This document shows, piece by piece, positions 1 to 7,161 of a stretch of 64,000 nucleotides of DNA. The stretch's first letter is position 1. Each line of letters begins with the position of its first letter. The notes beneath the pieces were generated by a model. It had not been told where the DNA came from, searched no databases, and saw only the letters and a program-made list of their open reading frames with translations. This DNA comes from Candidatus Nanoarchaeia archaeon (GTDB lineage: Archaea > Nanobdellota > Nanobdellia > Pacearchaeales > GW2011-AR1). The translations under genes were made by a program, and so were the position numbers. The DNA lies in the NCBI GenBank assembly GCA_028718805.1, contig JAQUKY010000008.1, forward strand, positions 1-64,000. Direction: 5' to 3'.

Positions 1-106
1 AAAGAGAATTTGGCTGGCAAATTATACTTTATAACATTAAAAGAGTAATAAAATTAAGCAATTCATCAATTGAAAACCAAACTTTTTTTTATTCAATCTT
101 AATTAT

Positions 107-123
107 CTGTCCTTTCCGGACAG
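107..123. terminator. Short hairpin upstream of the first gene
   Basis: CTGTCC (107-112) and GGACAG (118-123) form a perfect 6-bp stem around a 5-nt loop. It is the only GC-rich spot in the first 170 bases and could end transcription entering from the left or be an operator. Nothing else is visible in bases 1-140 apart from AT-rich sequence. Confidence 0.4.
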
Positions 124-140
124 AGGAAAACCATCAATAA

Positions 141-187
141 ATTTAAAAAGAGTCAATTCTATGTTTTTTTAGAGGTGATGGTACCTC
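141..187 (+). promoter_or_regulatory. TATA box and GAGGTGATGGT leader hairpin
   Basis: An A/T-only TATA-like stretch (aatttaaaaa, about 140-149) lies about 25 nt before the motif GAGGTGATGGT (172-182). GAGGT (172-176) pairs with ACCTC (183-187). The same 11-nt motif occurs at 58292-58302, at the same distance from a TATA-like box and upstream of another gene, so it looks like the 5' end of a shared mRNA leader. Confidence 0.5.
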
Positions 188-213
188 AGAAGCCTAATTC
201 TGGGAAACTTAAG

Positions 214-1104
214 ATGAAAACAACAAAAATTATATTGGCATCAATAATCCTAACAATTTACATACTCAGCATAATTGGTTTAACATCCGCATTAACAATA
301 ACTTCTGTTAATACAAACCCTGAAGTAGTTGCTCCTGGGGAATCGTCTACAATAAAAATAGGTGTTGAAAATGATGGAAATGATAATGTTGAAGATGTTT
401 CTGTTGGTTTAGACTTAACAAATGTCCCGTTTGCACCTTATAGTTCAAGTTCTGAGATTAGCTTTGACGAGATTAAAGAGAACAAAGTGAAATATGCTGA
501 GTTTGAGATAAGCGCATTAAGTGAAGCTAAATCTGGAATTTATAAAATTCCATTATTAATAAGCTATAAAATAAGCGGCGAAACTCAGGTAAATACTAAA
601 AATTCCCTGATAGGAATAAGTGTTAATTCAAAACCAATTATTGACTTGGGAATTGAAGATGGATTGCTCCTAAAAGGGCAGGAGAGCAAATTATCAGTAA
701 AAATAACTAATAAAGGATTTTCAGATGTTAAGTTTTTAGAAATTGAAATGCAGGGAGGAACTTCTTATACTATTTTAAGCCAGAAAAATGTTTATATTGG
801 AGATATTAGCAGTGATGATTTTGATACAGCAGACTTTAATGTTTTTTTCAAAGACACTTCTGCCAGCACAGCGAATATGCCTTTTACTGTTAGATATAAA
901 GACAGTTTAAATAATAAATATGAAGAAAGTTTTAATCTGCAAGCTCAGGTGTACACTCAAAAACAGGCAATTGATTTGGGATTAATACAGAAAAGCAATA
1001 CAACTACCTATGCAGGGATTGTTATCGGATTAATAATTATTTATATTGTTTACAGAAACATCAAAAAAAGAAGAAAAATTAAGAAAGCTGAATCTTCTGC
1101 TTAA
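214..1104 (+). CDS. Secreted membrane-anchored S-layer/CARDB-like protein
   Basis: This 296-residue protein starts with a signal peptide: basic n-region MKTTK, then a hydrophobic stretch to about residue 26 ending near TSA. The body is rich in beta-type repeats with the pattern of archaeal CARDB / COG1361 S-layer domains (NTNPEVVAPGES, then KLSVKITNKGFSDVKF). A single C-terminal TM helix is followed by a basic tail (RNIKKRRKIKK), so the bulk should lie outside the cell. I chose ATG 214 rather than GTG 175 or ATG 178 because the latter two lie in a hairpin motif shared with another gene's leader and would add a non-signal-like N-terminus. Its partner or substrate cannot be told. Confidence 0.7.
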   Translation: MKTTKIILASIILTIYILSIIGLTSALTITSVNTNPEVVAPGESSTIKIGVENDGNDNVEDVSVGLDLTNVPFAPYSSSSEISFDEIKENKVKYAEFEISALSEAKSGIYKIPLLISYKISGETQVNTKNSLIGISVNSKPIIDLGIEDGLLLKGQESKLSVKITNKGFSDVKFLEIEMQGGTSYTILSQKNVYIGDISSDDFDTADFNVFFKDTSASTANMPFTVRYKDSLNNKYEESFNLQAQVYTQKQAIDLGLIQKSNTTTYAGIVIGLIIIYIVYRNIKKRRKIKKAESSA

Positions 1105-1159
1105 TTACATAAAAATTTATAAACCTATTAAGGTAACTAATTTCATTAAAAGTGGCAAA

Positions 1160-1324
1160 ATGGCAAAAAAATGTATTTATTGCAAGTGCGAGTTGTCAGA
1201 TAAAAGTGTTATAGATTTTTGCGATAGGTGTGGCAGAAGTGTATTTGGAGAGCCTATGCTTAAAGCAATAATCTCAAACATGGAAAAGGCTGATAAAAGA
1301 GGGGATTTAATGCAGGGAGAATAG
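1160..1324 (+). CDS. Small zinc-ribbon protein
   Basis: A 54-residue protein with two cysteine pairs, C5-x2-C8 (C10 also near) and C21-x2-C24, the pattern of a one-zinc ribbon, followed by a short helical charged tail. ATG 1160 is favoured because a TATA-like tttataaac lies 40-50 nt upstream; a longer reading frame from 1046 overlaps the previous gene in another frame and looks like chance. Function unknown; it may bind nucleic acid or a protein partner. It sits alone between the surface protein and the ribosomal cluster. Confidence 0.65.
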   Translation: MAKKCIYCKCELSDKSVIDFCDRCGRSVFGEPMLKAIISNMEKADKRGDLMQGE

Positions 1325-1379
1325 GAAGATTTTTAAAGGAGTTCTTTTTAAGGTTTTTATAGTAAACTTATAATCAAAA

Positions 1380-1443
1380 CTTAGTCGGCAATTTTGTTGC
1401 CTTAAATGACCTGTGGGTACTAAGAATAAAAATAATTCTTAGT
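1380..1443 (+). promoter_or_regulatory. L21e leader with alternative hairpins
   Basis: GGCAA (1387-1391) pairs with TTGCC (1397-1401). Around it, CTTAGT (1380-1385) can pair with ACTAAG (1419-1424). ACTAAGAAT (1419-1427) can instead form a perfect 9-bp stem with ATTCTTAGT (1435-1443). The two folds share 1419-1424 and exclude each other. A TATA-like tttttatag at about 1354-1362 would place the 5' end near 1380. This looks like a conformational switch ahead of the ribosomal cluster. Confidence 0.5.
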
Positions 1444-1452
1444 CTATTTAAA

Positions 1453-1707
1453 ATGATAAAAAGAAAAAGTTTAAGAAATAAAGGTAAAATCAAGCTTAGT
1501 AAATACTTTCAAGATATTGAGATAGGAGAAAGAGTTTCTGTGATAAGTGAGCTTGGACTACAACCTAAATTCCCAAGCAAATTACAAGGCAGAACAGGAA
1601 TTGTAGAAAGCAGAAGGGGGAATAGTTATATTATCCGGATAAAAGACTTAAATAAGGAAAAAACTTATATAATACATCCGGTACATCTGAGGAAGATAAA
1701 AAAATGA
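1453..1707 (+). CDS. rpl21e: 50S ribosomal protein L21e
   Basis: This 84-residue basic protein is L21e, a large-subunit protein shared by archaea and eukaryotes and absent from bacteria. Family signatures are the RGRTG-like loop (QGRTGIVESRRG, near residue 45-56) and the C-terminal IHPVHLRKIK. The family is usually about 95-100 residues, so the N-terminus is slightly short. The start ATG 1453 directly follows a structured leader. The stop overlaps the Rpo4 start (ATGA-type overlap at 1704-1707), so the two are translationally coupled. L21e-rpoF-DUF655 is a known archaeal gene order, which supports all three calls. Confidence 0.93.
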   Translation: MIKRKSLRNKGKIKLSKYFQDIEIGERVSVISELGLQPKFPSKLQGRTGIVESRRGNSYIIRIKDLNKEKTYIIHPVHLRKIKK

Positions 1708-2009
1708 TACTTGACAGAAAACCTTTAGATTTGAATGAAGTTCAGGAAATTTTAAAAGATATCCCTGAAAATGAAAAGAAAACCCAGATGGAAGTTTACT
1801 TAAAAAAATTTTTGAAAACAAAAACTGAAAAAGCTAAGAAAGTTAAAGAGGAATTAGAAAAGCTGGATCTACTAAAAATAAAAAATGAGCACATAGTAAA
1901 AATAGTAGATTTAATGCCAGAAGATGCTAGCGACCTAAATAAAATATTTACAGATGTAAGTTTGACAGAGGATGAAACAAATAAAATTTTGGATATTATC
2001 AAAAAATAA
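1704..2009 (+). CDS. rpo4: RNA polymerase subunit Rpo4 (RpoF)
   Basis: A 101-residue helical protein matching archaeal RpoF, the homologue of eukaryotic Rpb4, which forms the polymerase stalk with Rpo7. The C-terminal HRDC-like half (HIVKIVDLMPEDASDLNKIF, then LTEDETNKILDII) is the recognisable part; the middle is a charged helix (KAKKVKEELEKL). It overlaps L21e by 4 nt and is followed 5 nt later by the DUF655 gene, the usual neighbourhood. No Rpo7 gene is in the window. Confidence 0.88.
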   Translation: MILDRKPLDLNEVQEILKDIPENEKKTQMEVYLKKFLKTKTEKAKKVKEELEKLDLLKIKNEHIVKIVDLMPEDASDLNKIFTDVSLTEDETNKILDIIKK

Positions 2010-2014
2010 AGAAA

Positions 2015-2554
2015 ATGGACAAAGAAGAAAATGCAATAATCTTAGATTACCTACCTTATGGTTATCCTTTAGAGAAGAAAATGATGCCAATAGCCCAAGC
2101 TATAGGCAGTAAGAATTTTACCTTGCTTGAATTAGTTCCTAGAAGAGGAGTTAAATTAGAAGTTAACGAGGTTGTATATATCGGCGAGGGTAAAAGGGAA
2201 AAAATCTATTATATTTTAGGAAGACTTCCAACAAACAAGCTAACAGAGACAGCAAAACAGCAGTTAGGTGATTTTATTGAAAAACAAATAGCAGATAATG
2301 AAAAAAAATTCGTTGAGTTTTTTAATAATGCCGGAGCAATAAACACAAGATTACATCAGTTTGAATTGCTGCCTGGGTTTGGAAAGAAACACACTGACGC
2401 AATACTAGAAGAGAGAAAGAAAAAACTTTTTGAAAGTCTTGAGGATCTAAAAAAAAGAGTTTCAAATTTACCCGATCCAAAAAAGGCAATTGAAAAAAGA
2501 ATATTAGAAGAGATAACCGGAAAGGAGAGATATAATTTATTTATAAATATTTAA
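2015..2554 (+). CDS. DUF655 predicted RNA-binding protein
   Basis: This 179-residue protein matches the archaeal DUF655 / COG1491 family. It begins with a small beta domain (IILDYLPYGYP...EVVYIGEGKREKIYYILGRL) and continues with a helix-hairpin-helix around residues 110-130 (LHQFELLPGFGKKHTDAI), typical of non-specific nucleic acid binding. Its constant position between rpoF and rps13 in archaea suggests a role tied to translation or transcription, but no biochemical role is established. Spacing to the next gene is 2 nt, consistent with one operon. Confidence 0.85.
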   Translation: MDKEENAIILDYLPYGYPLEKKMMPIAQAIGSKNFTLLELVPRRGVKLEVNEVVYIGEGKREKIYYILGRLPTNKLTETAKQQLGDFIEKQIADNEKKFVEFFNNAGAINTRLHQFELLPGFGKKHTDAILEERKKKLFESLEDLKKRVSNLPDPKKAIEKRILEEITGKERYNLFINI

Positions 2555-2556
2555 GA

Positions 2557-3108
2557 ATGGAAGAACAGACAAAACAGGATACAAAACAAGAAGCAAAGGG
2601 CAAAGTGAAATTTGTTAGAGAAGAGAAAAAATATGCTTCCCTTGTTAGAATTTTACAGACAGACATTCCTGGAAATAAAAAGATACTGGTGGGTCTAACT
2701 TATATAAAGGGAGTTTCGTGGAGCATTTCAAATGCGGTTTGTAAAATATTAAAAATAGACCCAAACAAAAAAATTGAAAATTTGGATAAACAAGAAATTG
2801 ACAAAATAGAAAACTTCCTTAAAAATCCCAAGCTGCCATTATTTTTAATGAATAGGAGAAATGATTTTGAAACTGGAAATAACATGCATCTAATTACAAC
2901 TCAACTTGATATCACTAAGGAGTTTGATATAAGAAGATTGAAAAAAATAAGATCTTACAGGGGATACAGACATGCGCTTGGACAACCCACAAGAGGGCAG
3001 AGAACCAGAAGCCACTTCAGAAGCAAGAAAAAAGGAAAATCTGTGGGGGTTACTAAAAAGAAAACAGAAGCTGCTGCGCCTGCAGCCAAAGAAAGTAAGG
3101 GGAAATAA
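2557..3108 (+). CDS. rps13: 30S ribosomal protein S13
   Basis: A 183-residue S13 (S18e family), the small-subunit head protein that contacts tRNA and the intersubunit bridge. The core runs from about residue 28 (LVRILQTDIPGNKKILVGL) to the RNA-binding tail YRGYRHALGQPTRGQRTRSH (about 134-153). A lysine/glutamine-rich N-terminal extension (about 25 residues) and an alanine/lysine C-terminal tail make it longer than the usual 145-155 residues. It starts 2 nt after DUF655. Assignment is secure from the tail motif and context. Confidence 0.95.
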   Translation: MEEQTKQDTKQEAKGKVKFVREEKKYASLVRILQTDIPGNKKILVGLTYIKGVSWSISNAVCKILKIDPNKKIENLDKQEIDKIENFLKNPKLPLFLMNRRNDFETGNNMHLITTQLDITKEFDIRRLKKIRSYRGYRHALGQPTRGQRTRSHFRSKKKGKSVGVTKKKTEAAAPAAKESKGK

Positions 3109-3109
3109 A

Positions 3110-3382
3110 ATGGGAAAAGAAGATAAATCATCAAAACTTGAAAGAATTGCGAGAAAAGCTATTACAATTTCGGGGGCAGTAATTCTTATCGGCTCTGCTA
3201 ATATGCTATATAATACAACAAATATAATCAAGGGGGAAAATCAGAAAATTATGAATAAATCCCTAAGTAATATGGAAAAAACTAATTACTATCTTGCTAT
3301 TCCTGCATTTATAACTTCTTTTATCTCTGCAACTTATCTCTCAACAAAAAATAATAAGAAAATATTAAATTATCAAATCTAA
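3110..3382 (+). CDS. Small two-TM membrane protein inside the ribosomal operon
   Basis: A 90-residue protein starting 1 nt after rps13 and ending 1 nt before rps4. After a charged N-terminus (GKEDKSSKLERIARK) come two hydrophobic segments, about residues 20-36 (AITISGAVILIGSANML) and 62-79 (YLAIPAFITSFISATYL), which would form a helical hairpin. I do not recognise a family. The tight spacing shows co-transcription with ribosomal genes; whether it has a ribosome- or Sec-related job is unknown. Start ATG 3110 is the only one that does not overlap rps13. Confidence 0.7.
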   Translation: MGKEDKSSKLERIARKAITISGAVILIGSANMLYNTTNIIKGENQKIMNKSLSNMEKTNYYLAIPAFITSFISATYLSTKNNKKILNYQI

Positions 3383-3383
3383 A

Positions 3384-3953
3384 ATGCCAAGAAGAAAACA
3401 AAAAAAATATTCAAGACCAAGAAAACCTTTTGATAAAATAAGAATTGGGGAAGAAAACGTGCTTAAAGAGAAGTATGGGCTTAAGAGCAAAAGAGAAATC
3501 TGGAAGGCAGATAGTGCTATAGCAAGAATAAGAAATCTAGCAAAAAAACTAATCACAAAATCAGATGAAGAAAAAAAAATATTTATCGAAAGATTACAAA
3601 AAATAGGTTTTAATGTTGAAAAGATTGCAGATGCATTGGCTTTAGATAAAGAAGACTGGTTAAAAAGAAGACTTCAAACAATTGTCTTTATGAAAAAACT
3701 AGCAAATACCCCAAAACAGGCAAGGCAATTTGTTGCTCATAAACATGTTTTAGTAAACGACAGGACAGTTAATATTCCCTCATATCAAGTTTCTTTAGGA
3801 GAAGAGCCCTCAGTAAAACTTAATTTAGTTTTGAAAAAAGAAACTAAAAAAAGCAAGATTGAAGAAATCAAAGAACAAGTTTTGGAGAAAGATACCCAAA
3901 CAGTTCAAACTGAAAATAAATTGCAGGAGAAAACTATTGAAATAGCAAATTAA
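3384..3953 (+). CDS. rps4: 30S ribosomal protein S4
   Basis: This 189-residue protein is archaeal S4 (S9e type), a primary 16S rRNA-binding protein. The N-terminal basic part (RRKQKKYSRPRKPFDK) is followed by the S4 RNA-binding fold, seen as TPKQARQFVAHKHVLVNDRTVNIPSYQV (split here as TPKQARQFVAHKH / VLVNDRTVNIPSYQV, about residues 112-139). A charged C-terminal extension of about 35 residues is rich in K, E and Q. It follows the small membrane protein by 1 nt and precedes rps11 by 1 nt. Confidence 0.95.
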   Translation: MPRRKQKKYSRPRKPFDKIRIGEENVLKEKYGLKSKREIWKADSAIARIRNLAKKLITKSDEEKKIFIERLQKIGFNVEKIADALALDKEDWLKRRLQTIVFMKKLANTPKQARQFVAHKHVLVNDRTVNIPSYQVSLGEEPSVKLNLVLKKETKKSKIEEIKEQVLEKDTQTVQTENKLQEKTIEIAN

Positions 3954-3954
3954 A

Positions 3955-4452
3955 ATGGCAGAAGAGATAACAAAGCAGGAAATTGAAGAAGCTAAAGAAA
4001 AATTAAAGAAAAAAGCAGAGGAACCAAAAGAAAAAGAAGAGAAACCTAAAAAGACCGAACTTGAAACAAAAGAAAAAAGGGACAGAATTGGAATTTTGCA
4101 TATTTATACTACTTTTAATAATACTATAATTAATTTAACTGACCTAGCAGGAAATACAATTGCTAAATTTTCGGGCGGAGGTTCTACAAAACAAAGCAGA
4201 CTAAAGGCAAACCCGACTATTGCTATGTTTGTTGCTCAAAAAATTGCAGAAGAAGCAAAAGATAATAATTTTACTGGATTTTATGTTAAAATAAGAGCAG
4301 GAACCGGACAACCAAACCCTGGGCCAGGGGCGCATGCTGCAATAAAATCCCTTACAAGAGCGGGATTTAAAATTTTAAGCATTATGGATAATACAAGAAT
4401 TCCAAGAGGAGGACCTAAAATTAAAGGTGGAAGAAGAGGTAGAAGAGTTTAA
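3955..4452 (+). CDS. rps11: 30S ribosomal protein S11
   Basis: The 165-residue S11 sits on the platform of the small subunit. An unusual 40-residue K/E-rich N-terminal extension (KEKLKKKAEEPKEKEEKPKK) precedes the conserved core starting at GILHIYTTFNNTIINLTD. Core motifs FSGGGSTKQSR, GTGQPNPGPGAHAAIKSL and the C-terminal PRGGPKIKGGRRGRRV are all intact. The S13-S4-S11-Rpo3 order is the archaeal standard. Confidence 0.96.
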   Translation: MAEEITKQEIEEAKEKLKKKAEEPKEKEEKPKKTELETKEKRDRIGILHIYTTFNNTIINLTDLAGNTIAKFSGGGSTKQSRLKANPTIAMFVAQKIAEEAKDNNFTGFYVKIRAGTGQPNPGPGAHAAIKSLTRAGFKILSIMDNTRIPRGGPKIKGGRRGRRV

Positions 4453-4476
4453 AAATAAAACAAAACACATTAAAAA

Positions 4477-5139
4477 ATGATAAAGATAAAAAATTATGAT
4501 AAGAAACATGGAAAAATCTGTTTTGTTACAGATATGTCTATTAGCTTAGCTAATGCCATAAGAAGGTCTGTATTAGAGATCCCAATAATGGCAATTGATG
4601 AAGTTGAAATATCTCAAAATGATTCTGCATTATATGATGAATCTCTAGCACACAGACTTGGATTAGTTCCAATTAAGACAGAAAAAACAACAAAGGAAAC
4701 AAAATTTAGGTTAAAAGAAACGGGACCTAAAATGGTTTATTCTAGTGATTTAAAACCCTCTATAGGAACAGACTATAAACTGCCAATAACTTTATTAGAT
4801 AATGAACAAGAAATTCAATTGGTTGCTATTGCAAGAATTGGAAAAGGTATTGAACACATAAAATACAGCCCAGGTTTAATGTATTACAAGCATAATCTGG
4901 ACGGAGATATTGTTAATTTTGTTTGCATTGATGAATCTGGAAAAGTGAGTTATGATGAAAAAGAATTAAAAGAAAAATGTGAGGAAGAGCAGATAGAGAA
5001 GATAAAAAAATTAAAGGAAGTTAACGAGCTATTGGTTTGTGTCGAATCCTGGGGTCAGTTGGAAGTTAAAAAAATATTTACAGAAGCTATAGATATCTTA
5101 GACGAAAACCTAAGTGAGTTAAACAAAGCAATAAAATAA
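4477..5139 (+). CDS. rpo3: RNA polymerase subunit Rpo3 (RpoD)
   Basis: A 220-residue homologue of bacterial alpha and eukaryotic Rpb3, which nucleates polymerase assembly with Rpo11. The N-terminal dimerisation domain shows SISLANAIRRSVLEIPIMAI and ESLAHRLGLVPIKT. The inserted domain lacks the four-cysteine ferredoxin-like [4Fe-4S] region found in some archaeal RpoD proteins: only isolated cysteines occur, so this copy belongs to the cluster-free type. The gene follows rps11 by 24 nt, and a tRNA gene follows. Confidence 0.93.
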   Translation: MIKIKNYDKKHGKICFVTDMSISLANAIRRSVLEIPIMAIDEVEISQNDSALYDESLAHRLGLVPIKTEKTTKETKFRLKETGPKMVYSSDLKPSIGTDYKLPITLLDNEQEIQLVAIARIGKGIEHIKYSPGLMYYKHNLDGDIVNFVCIDESGKVSYDEKELKEKCEEEQIEKIKKLKEVNELLVCVESWGQLEVKKIFTEAIDILDENLSELNKAIK

Positions 5140-5187
5140 TTTTATATATCTAAGATTATAAAAACACTCTCCGCCTGGTTTTTATAT

Positions 5188-5271
5188 GCAGGAGTGCCGG
5201 AGTGGTCAAACGGGCACGCTTAAGGAGCGTGTGGCTTAGTGCCTACAGGGGTTCGAATCCTCTCTTCTGCA
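5188..5271 (+). tRNA. tRNA-Leu, anticodon reads AAG
   Basis: The acceptor stem GCAGGAG (5188-5194) pairs with CTTCTGC (5264-5270) with one G-T pair; the discriminator is A5271 and CCA is not encoded. The D-arm contains GGTCAAA. Anticodon stem CACGC (5215-5219) pairs with GCGTG (5227-5231) around the 7-nt loop TTAAGGA, giving anticodon AAG at 5222-5224. A long variable arm (GGC-TTAGT-GCC, 5233-5243) and T-arm AGGGG-TTCGAAT-CCTCT make it class II. A73 and the variable arm fit tRNA-Leu. An A34 anticodon is very unusual for an archaeon. Confidence 0.88.
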
Positions 5272-5283
5272 TTAAAAGAAATC

Positions 5284-5374
5284 TTTATAAACCTCTAATC
5301 TATGGAATTTTATCCTGCGAGTTAATCGCGTTAGCGGGGAATAATCTTTCTGCTAATTATATTGAAATTTTAAA
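5284..5374 (+). promoter_or_regulatory. L18e promoter and structured leader
   Basis: A TATA-like ctttataaacc (5282-5292) lies between the tRNA and rpl18e. Downstream, CCTGC can pair with GCGGG, enclosing GCGA/TCGC; CGC/GCG is an overlapping alternative (within about 5313-5340). The leader of about 60 nt suggests regulation of the L18e-L13-S9 genes apart from the upstream operon. Confidence 0.4.
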
Positions 5375-5734
5375 ATGGAAATAAGCAAAACAAGAATAAA
5401 TGAAAGGCGGAAAAGAAAAACAAATTCAGAATTAGTTGAAACCATAGGGTTGGCTCAGAAAAATAATTTATCAGAATTAGCTAGAAAATTATCGGCTCCA
5501 AGAAGACTACAGGGCAGAATTAATTTAGACAATTTAAATAAAATAAAAGAGGATAAAATAATGATCGTTGGAAAAGTTCTTGGATTAGGGGATATAAACA
5601 AAAAAATTACAATATCTGCATTAGGATTTTCAGGGTCTGCTGTTGAAAAATTAAAGAAGAAGGGATGTGAAATAAAAACAATTAAGCAGGAAATTGAAAG
5701 AAACAAAAAATTAGAAGGAGTGAAGATAATTTAA
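5375..5734 (+). CDS. rpl18e: 50S ribosomal protein L18e
   Basis: A 119-residue L18e, the archaeal/eukaryotic large-subunit protein of the L15 superfamily. Visible family features are the arginine-rich entry (KTRINERRKRKTNSEL), a LARKLSAPRRLQGRINL segment and the KIMIVGKVLGLGDINKKITI beta region ending in a hydrophobic ALGFSGSA. It opens the L18e-L13-S9 group, follows the tRNA-Leu and has its own promoter-like leader. It ends 1 nt before rpl13. Confidence 0.93.
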   Translation: MEISKTRINERRKRKTNSELVETIGLAQKNNLSELARKLSAPRRLQGRINLDNLNKIKEDKIMIVGKVLGLGDINKKITISALGFSGSAVEKLKKKGCEIKTIKQEIERNKKLEGVKII

Positions 5735-5735
5735 A

Positions 5736-6143
5736 ATGATAAGAATAATAATTGATGCTACAAATGCAATCTTTGGAAGATTGTGCAGTTTTGTTGCAAA
5801 AAAGGCAATAGAAGGACATGAAATTATAATTGTAAACAGCGAGCATACAGTTATAACTGGAAATAAAAGTGATATTATTGAAAAATATTTAAAATTAAGA
5901 AGGATGGGGGGCGGATCTTCCATAAAAGGCCCAAAATATTCTAATGTGCCTTACATGATGCTTAAAAGGGGTATAAGAGGAATGCTCCCGGATTTCAGAA
6001 GAGGACAGGGAAAAATTGCATTTTCAAGAATAAAATGTTTTAATGGCATTCCAGAAGAATATAAAAACGAAAAAATGGTCAAATCAGGAAAAACAAAACC
6101 AAATAAATTTATTGAGTTAAAAGAATTATCAGAGAGGATATAA
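5736..6143 (+). CDS. rpl13: 50S ribosomal protein L13
   Basis: A 135-residue L13, which binds 23S rRNA early in assembly. Motifs include IIDATNAIFGRLCSFVAKKA at the N-terminus, IVNSEHTVITGNKSDI, and MLKRGIRGMLPDFRRGQGK (about 73-91). It lies 1 nt after rpl18e. The usual archaeal partner S9 is next but separated by 93 nt, more than normal for this pair; that gap contains a nine-codon ORF (6175-6201, METEAKAK) of doubtful meaning. Confidence 0.94.
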   Translation: MIRIIIDATNAIFGRLCSFVAKKAIEGHEIIIVNSEHTVITGNKSDIIEKYLKLRRMGGGSSIKGPKYSNVPYMMLKRGIRGMLPDFRRGQGKIAFSRIKCFNGIPEEYKNEKMVKSGKTKPNKFIELKELSERI

Positions 6144-6236
6144 AAAATAAATAATATAAAAATACTAAAACGCTATGGAAACAGAAGCCAAAGCGAAATA
6201 AGTCAAATATTACCAAAATAAACAAAAAAATACAGA

Positions 6237-6647
6237 ATGGAAATGCAAAAAAACATAGTTGTTGGAGGAAAAAGAAAAACTGCTCTAGCAAAAGCTACAA
6301 TTAAACCGGGAAATGGAAGAATATTAATCAACAAAATCCCTTATGAAAATCTTGATTTTTTCAAAAAACTTACAATTGAAGAAATAATTGAGCTTACAAA
6401 ACAAGCAGAAGGTAATTTTGATTTTGACATTGAAGTTAAAATTACTGGCGGCGGAAATGAAGGTCAGATTTCTGCTGCAAGACTAGCAATTGCAAGAGCA
6501 TTAGTGGAGTTTACAAAATCAGAAAAACTGAAGAAAGATTTCTTAAATTATGACAGAAGTTTACTGGTTGCAGATACAAGAAGAAAAGAAGCTTACAAAC
6601 CAGGAGATTCAAAAGCAAGAAGAAAGAGACAGAAGAGTTTCAGATGA
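6237..6647 (+). CDS. rps9: 30S ribosomal protein S9
   Basis: A 136-residue S9, whose C-terminal tail reaches the P-site tRNA. The N-terminus VVGGKRKTALAKATI, the central GGGNEGQISAARLAIARAL and the C-terminal DTRRKEAYKPGDSKARRKR then QKSFR are diagnostic; the final residues of S9 normally end in (K/R)R, here FR. In many archaea rpoN and rpoK follow; here an unknown gene does, so the cluster has been rearranged. Confidence 0.95.
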   Translation: MEMQKNIVVGGKRKTALAKATIKPGNGRILINKIPYENLDFFKKLTIEEIIELTKQAEGNFDFDIEVKITGGGNEGQISAARLAIARALVEFTKSEKLKKDFLNYDRSLLVADTRRKEAYKPGDSKARRKRQKSFR

Positions 6648-6657
6648 TTTAATAAAA

Positions 6658-6667
6658 AGAGTTCTGA
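6658..6667 (+). promoter_or_regulatory. AGAGTTCTGA leader motif (weak copy)
   Basis: AGAGTTCTGA lies 12 nt before the start codon at 6680, followed by an A/T stretch (aggaatttaaaa). The same motif with similar spacing occurs before four other genes; this copy lacks the upstream TTACC part. Confidence 0.35.
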
Positions 6668-6679
6668 AGGAATTTAAAA

Positions 6680-7129
6680 ATGATAAAGGATGATGAAGAT
6701 TATAAGATAATGGATTTCTTAGATGTGCCTGTGGGCAATAGGTTTCCTATATTGCAATATCGCGCAGCTAAGATTAGGAATTTAAATGAAAACAATTTAA
6801 ATTTTGATGAAATAAAAAAGGACTATTCTGTTTTTTCAGATGCCTATAAGGATATCTTAACCTACTACTCTAAATTTAATATCTTACCCGAGTATGTAAA
6901 AGAAAACCATGGCAGATATATTATTGAAGCATGTAAAAGATTAATAGAGAACATAAAAGAACCAAGCAATCTCCTCAAAGAGATGATAAACAAACAGGAA
7001 AATAGCAGGGTAATTAAAGAGTTAGGAGAAAAATTATACAATTTATCTGCTTCCCTCCAGAAAGAAAGTTCAAATTTTCGAAAACTTCCTTATTTCAACG
7101 AATTTAGAAAATTAAAATTTAGAAAATAA
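6680..7129 (+). CDS. Hypothetical helical protein
   Basis: A 149-residue protein that I do not recognise. It is predicted mostly helical and charged, with aromatic-rich segments (SDAYKDILTYYSKFNILPEY), a possible coiled part in the second half and a basic C-terminus (FRKLKFRK). No cysteine motif, signal peptide or membrane segment is seen. It follows rps9 by 32 nt on the same strand, so it may be read through from the ribosomal genes, and has an AGAGTTCTGA motif just before its start. Confidence 0.6.
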   Translation: MIKDDEDYKIMDFLDVPVGNRFPILQYRAAKIRNLNENNLNFDEIKKDYSVFSDAYKDILTYYSKFNILPEYVKENHGRYIIEACKRLIENIKEPSNLLKEMINKQENSRVIKELGEKLYNLSASLQKESSNFRKLPYFNEFRKLKFRK

Positions 7130-7161
7130 AGACGAAATAAAATGCTTTGAAAAGCTTATTT

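Noticed and set aside
5202..5384. An ORF overlapping the tRNA-Leu
   Set aside because: It reads through the tRNA gene and the L18e leader; the tRNA fold explains the sequence.
6175..6201. Nine-codon ORF between rpl13 and rps9
   Set aside because: Too short to support; noted only because the gap is longer than usual.
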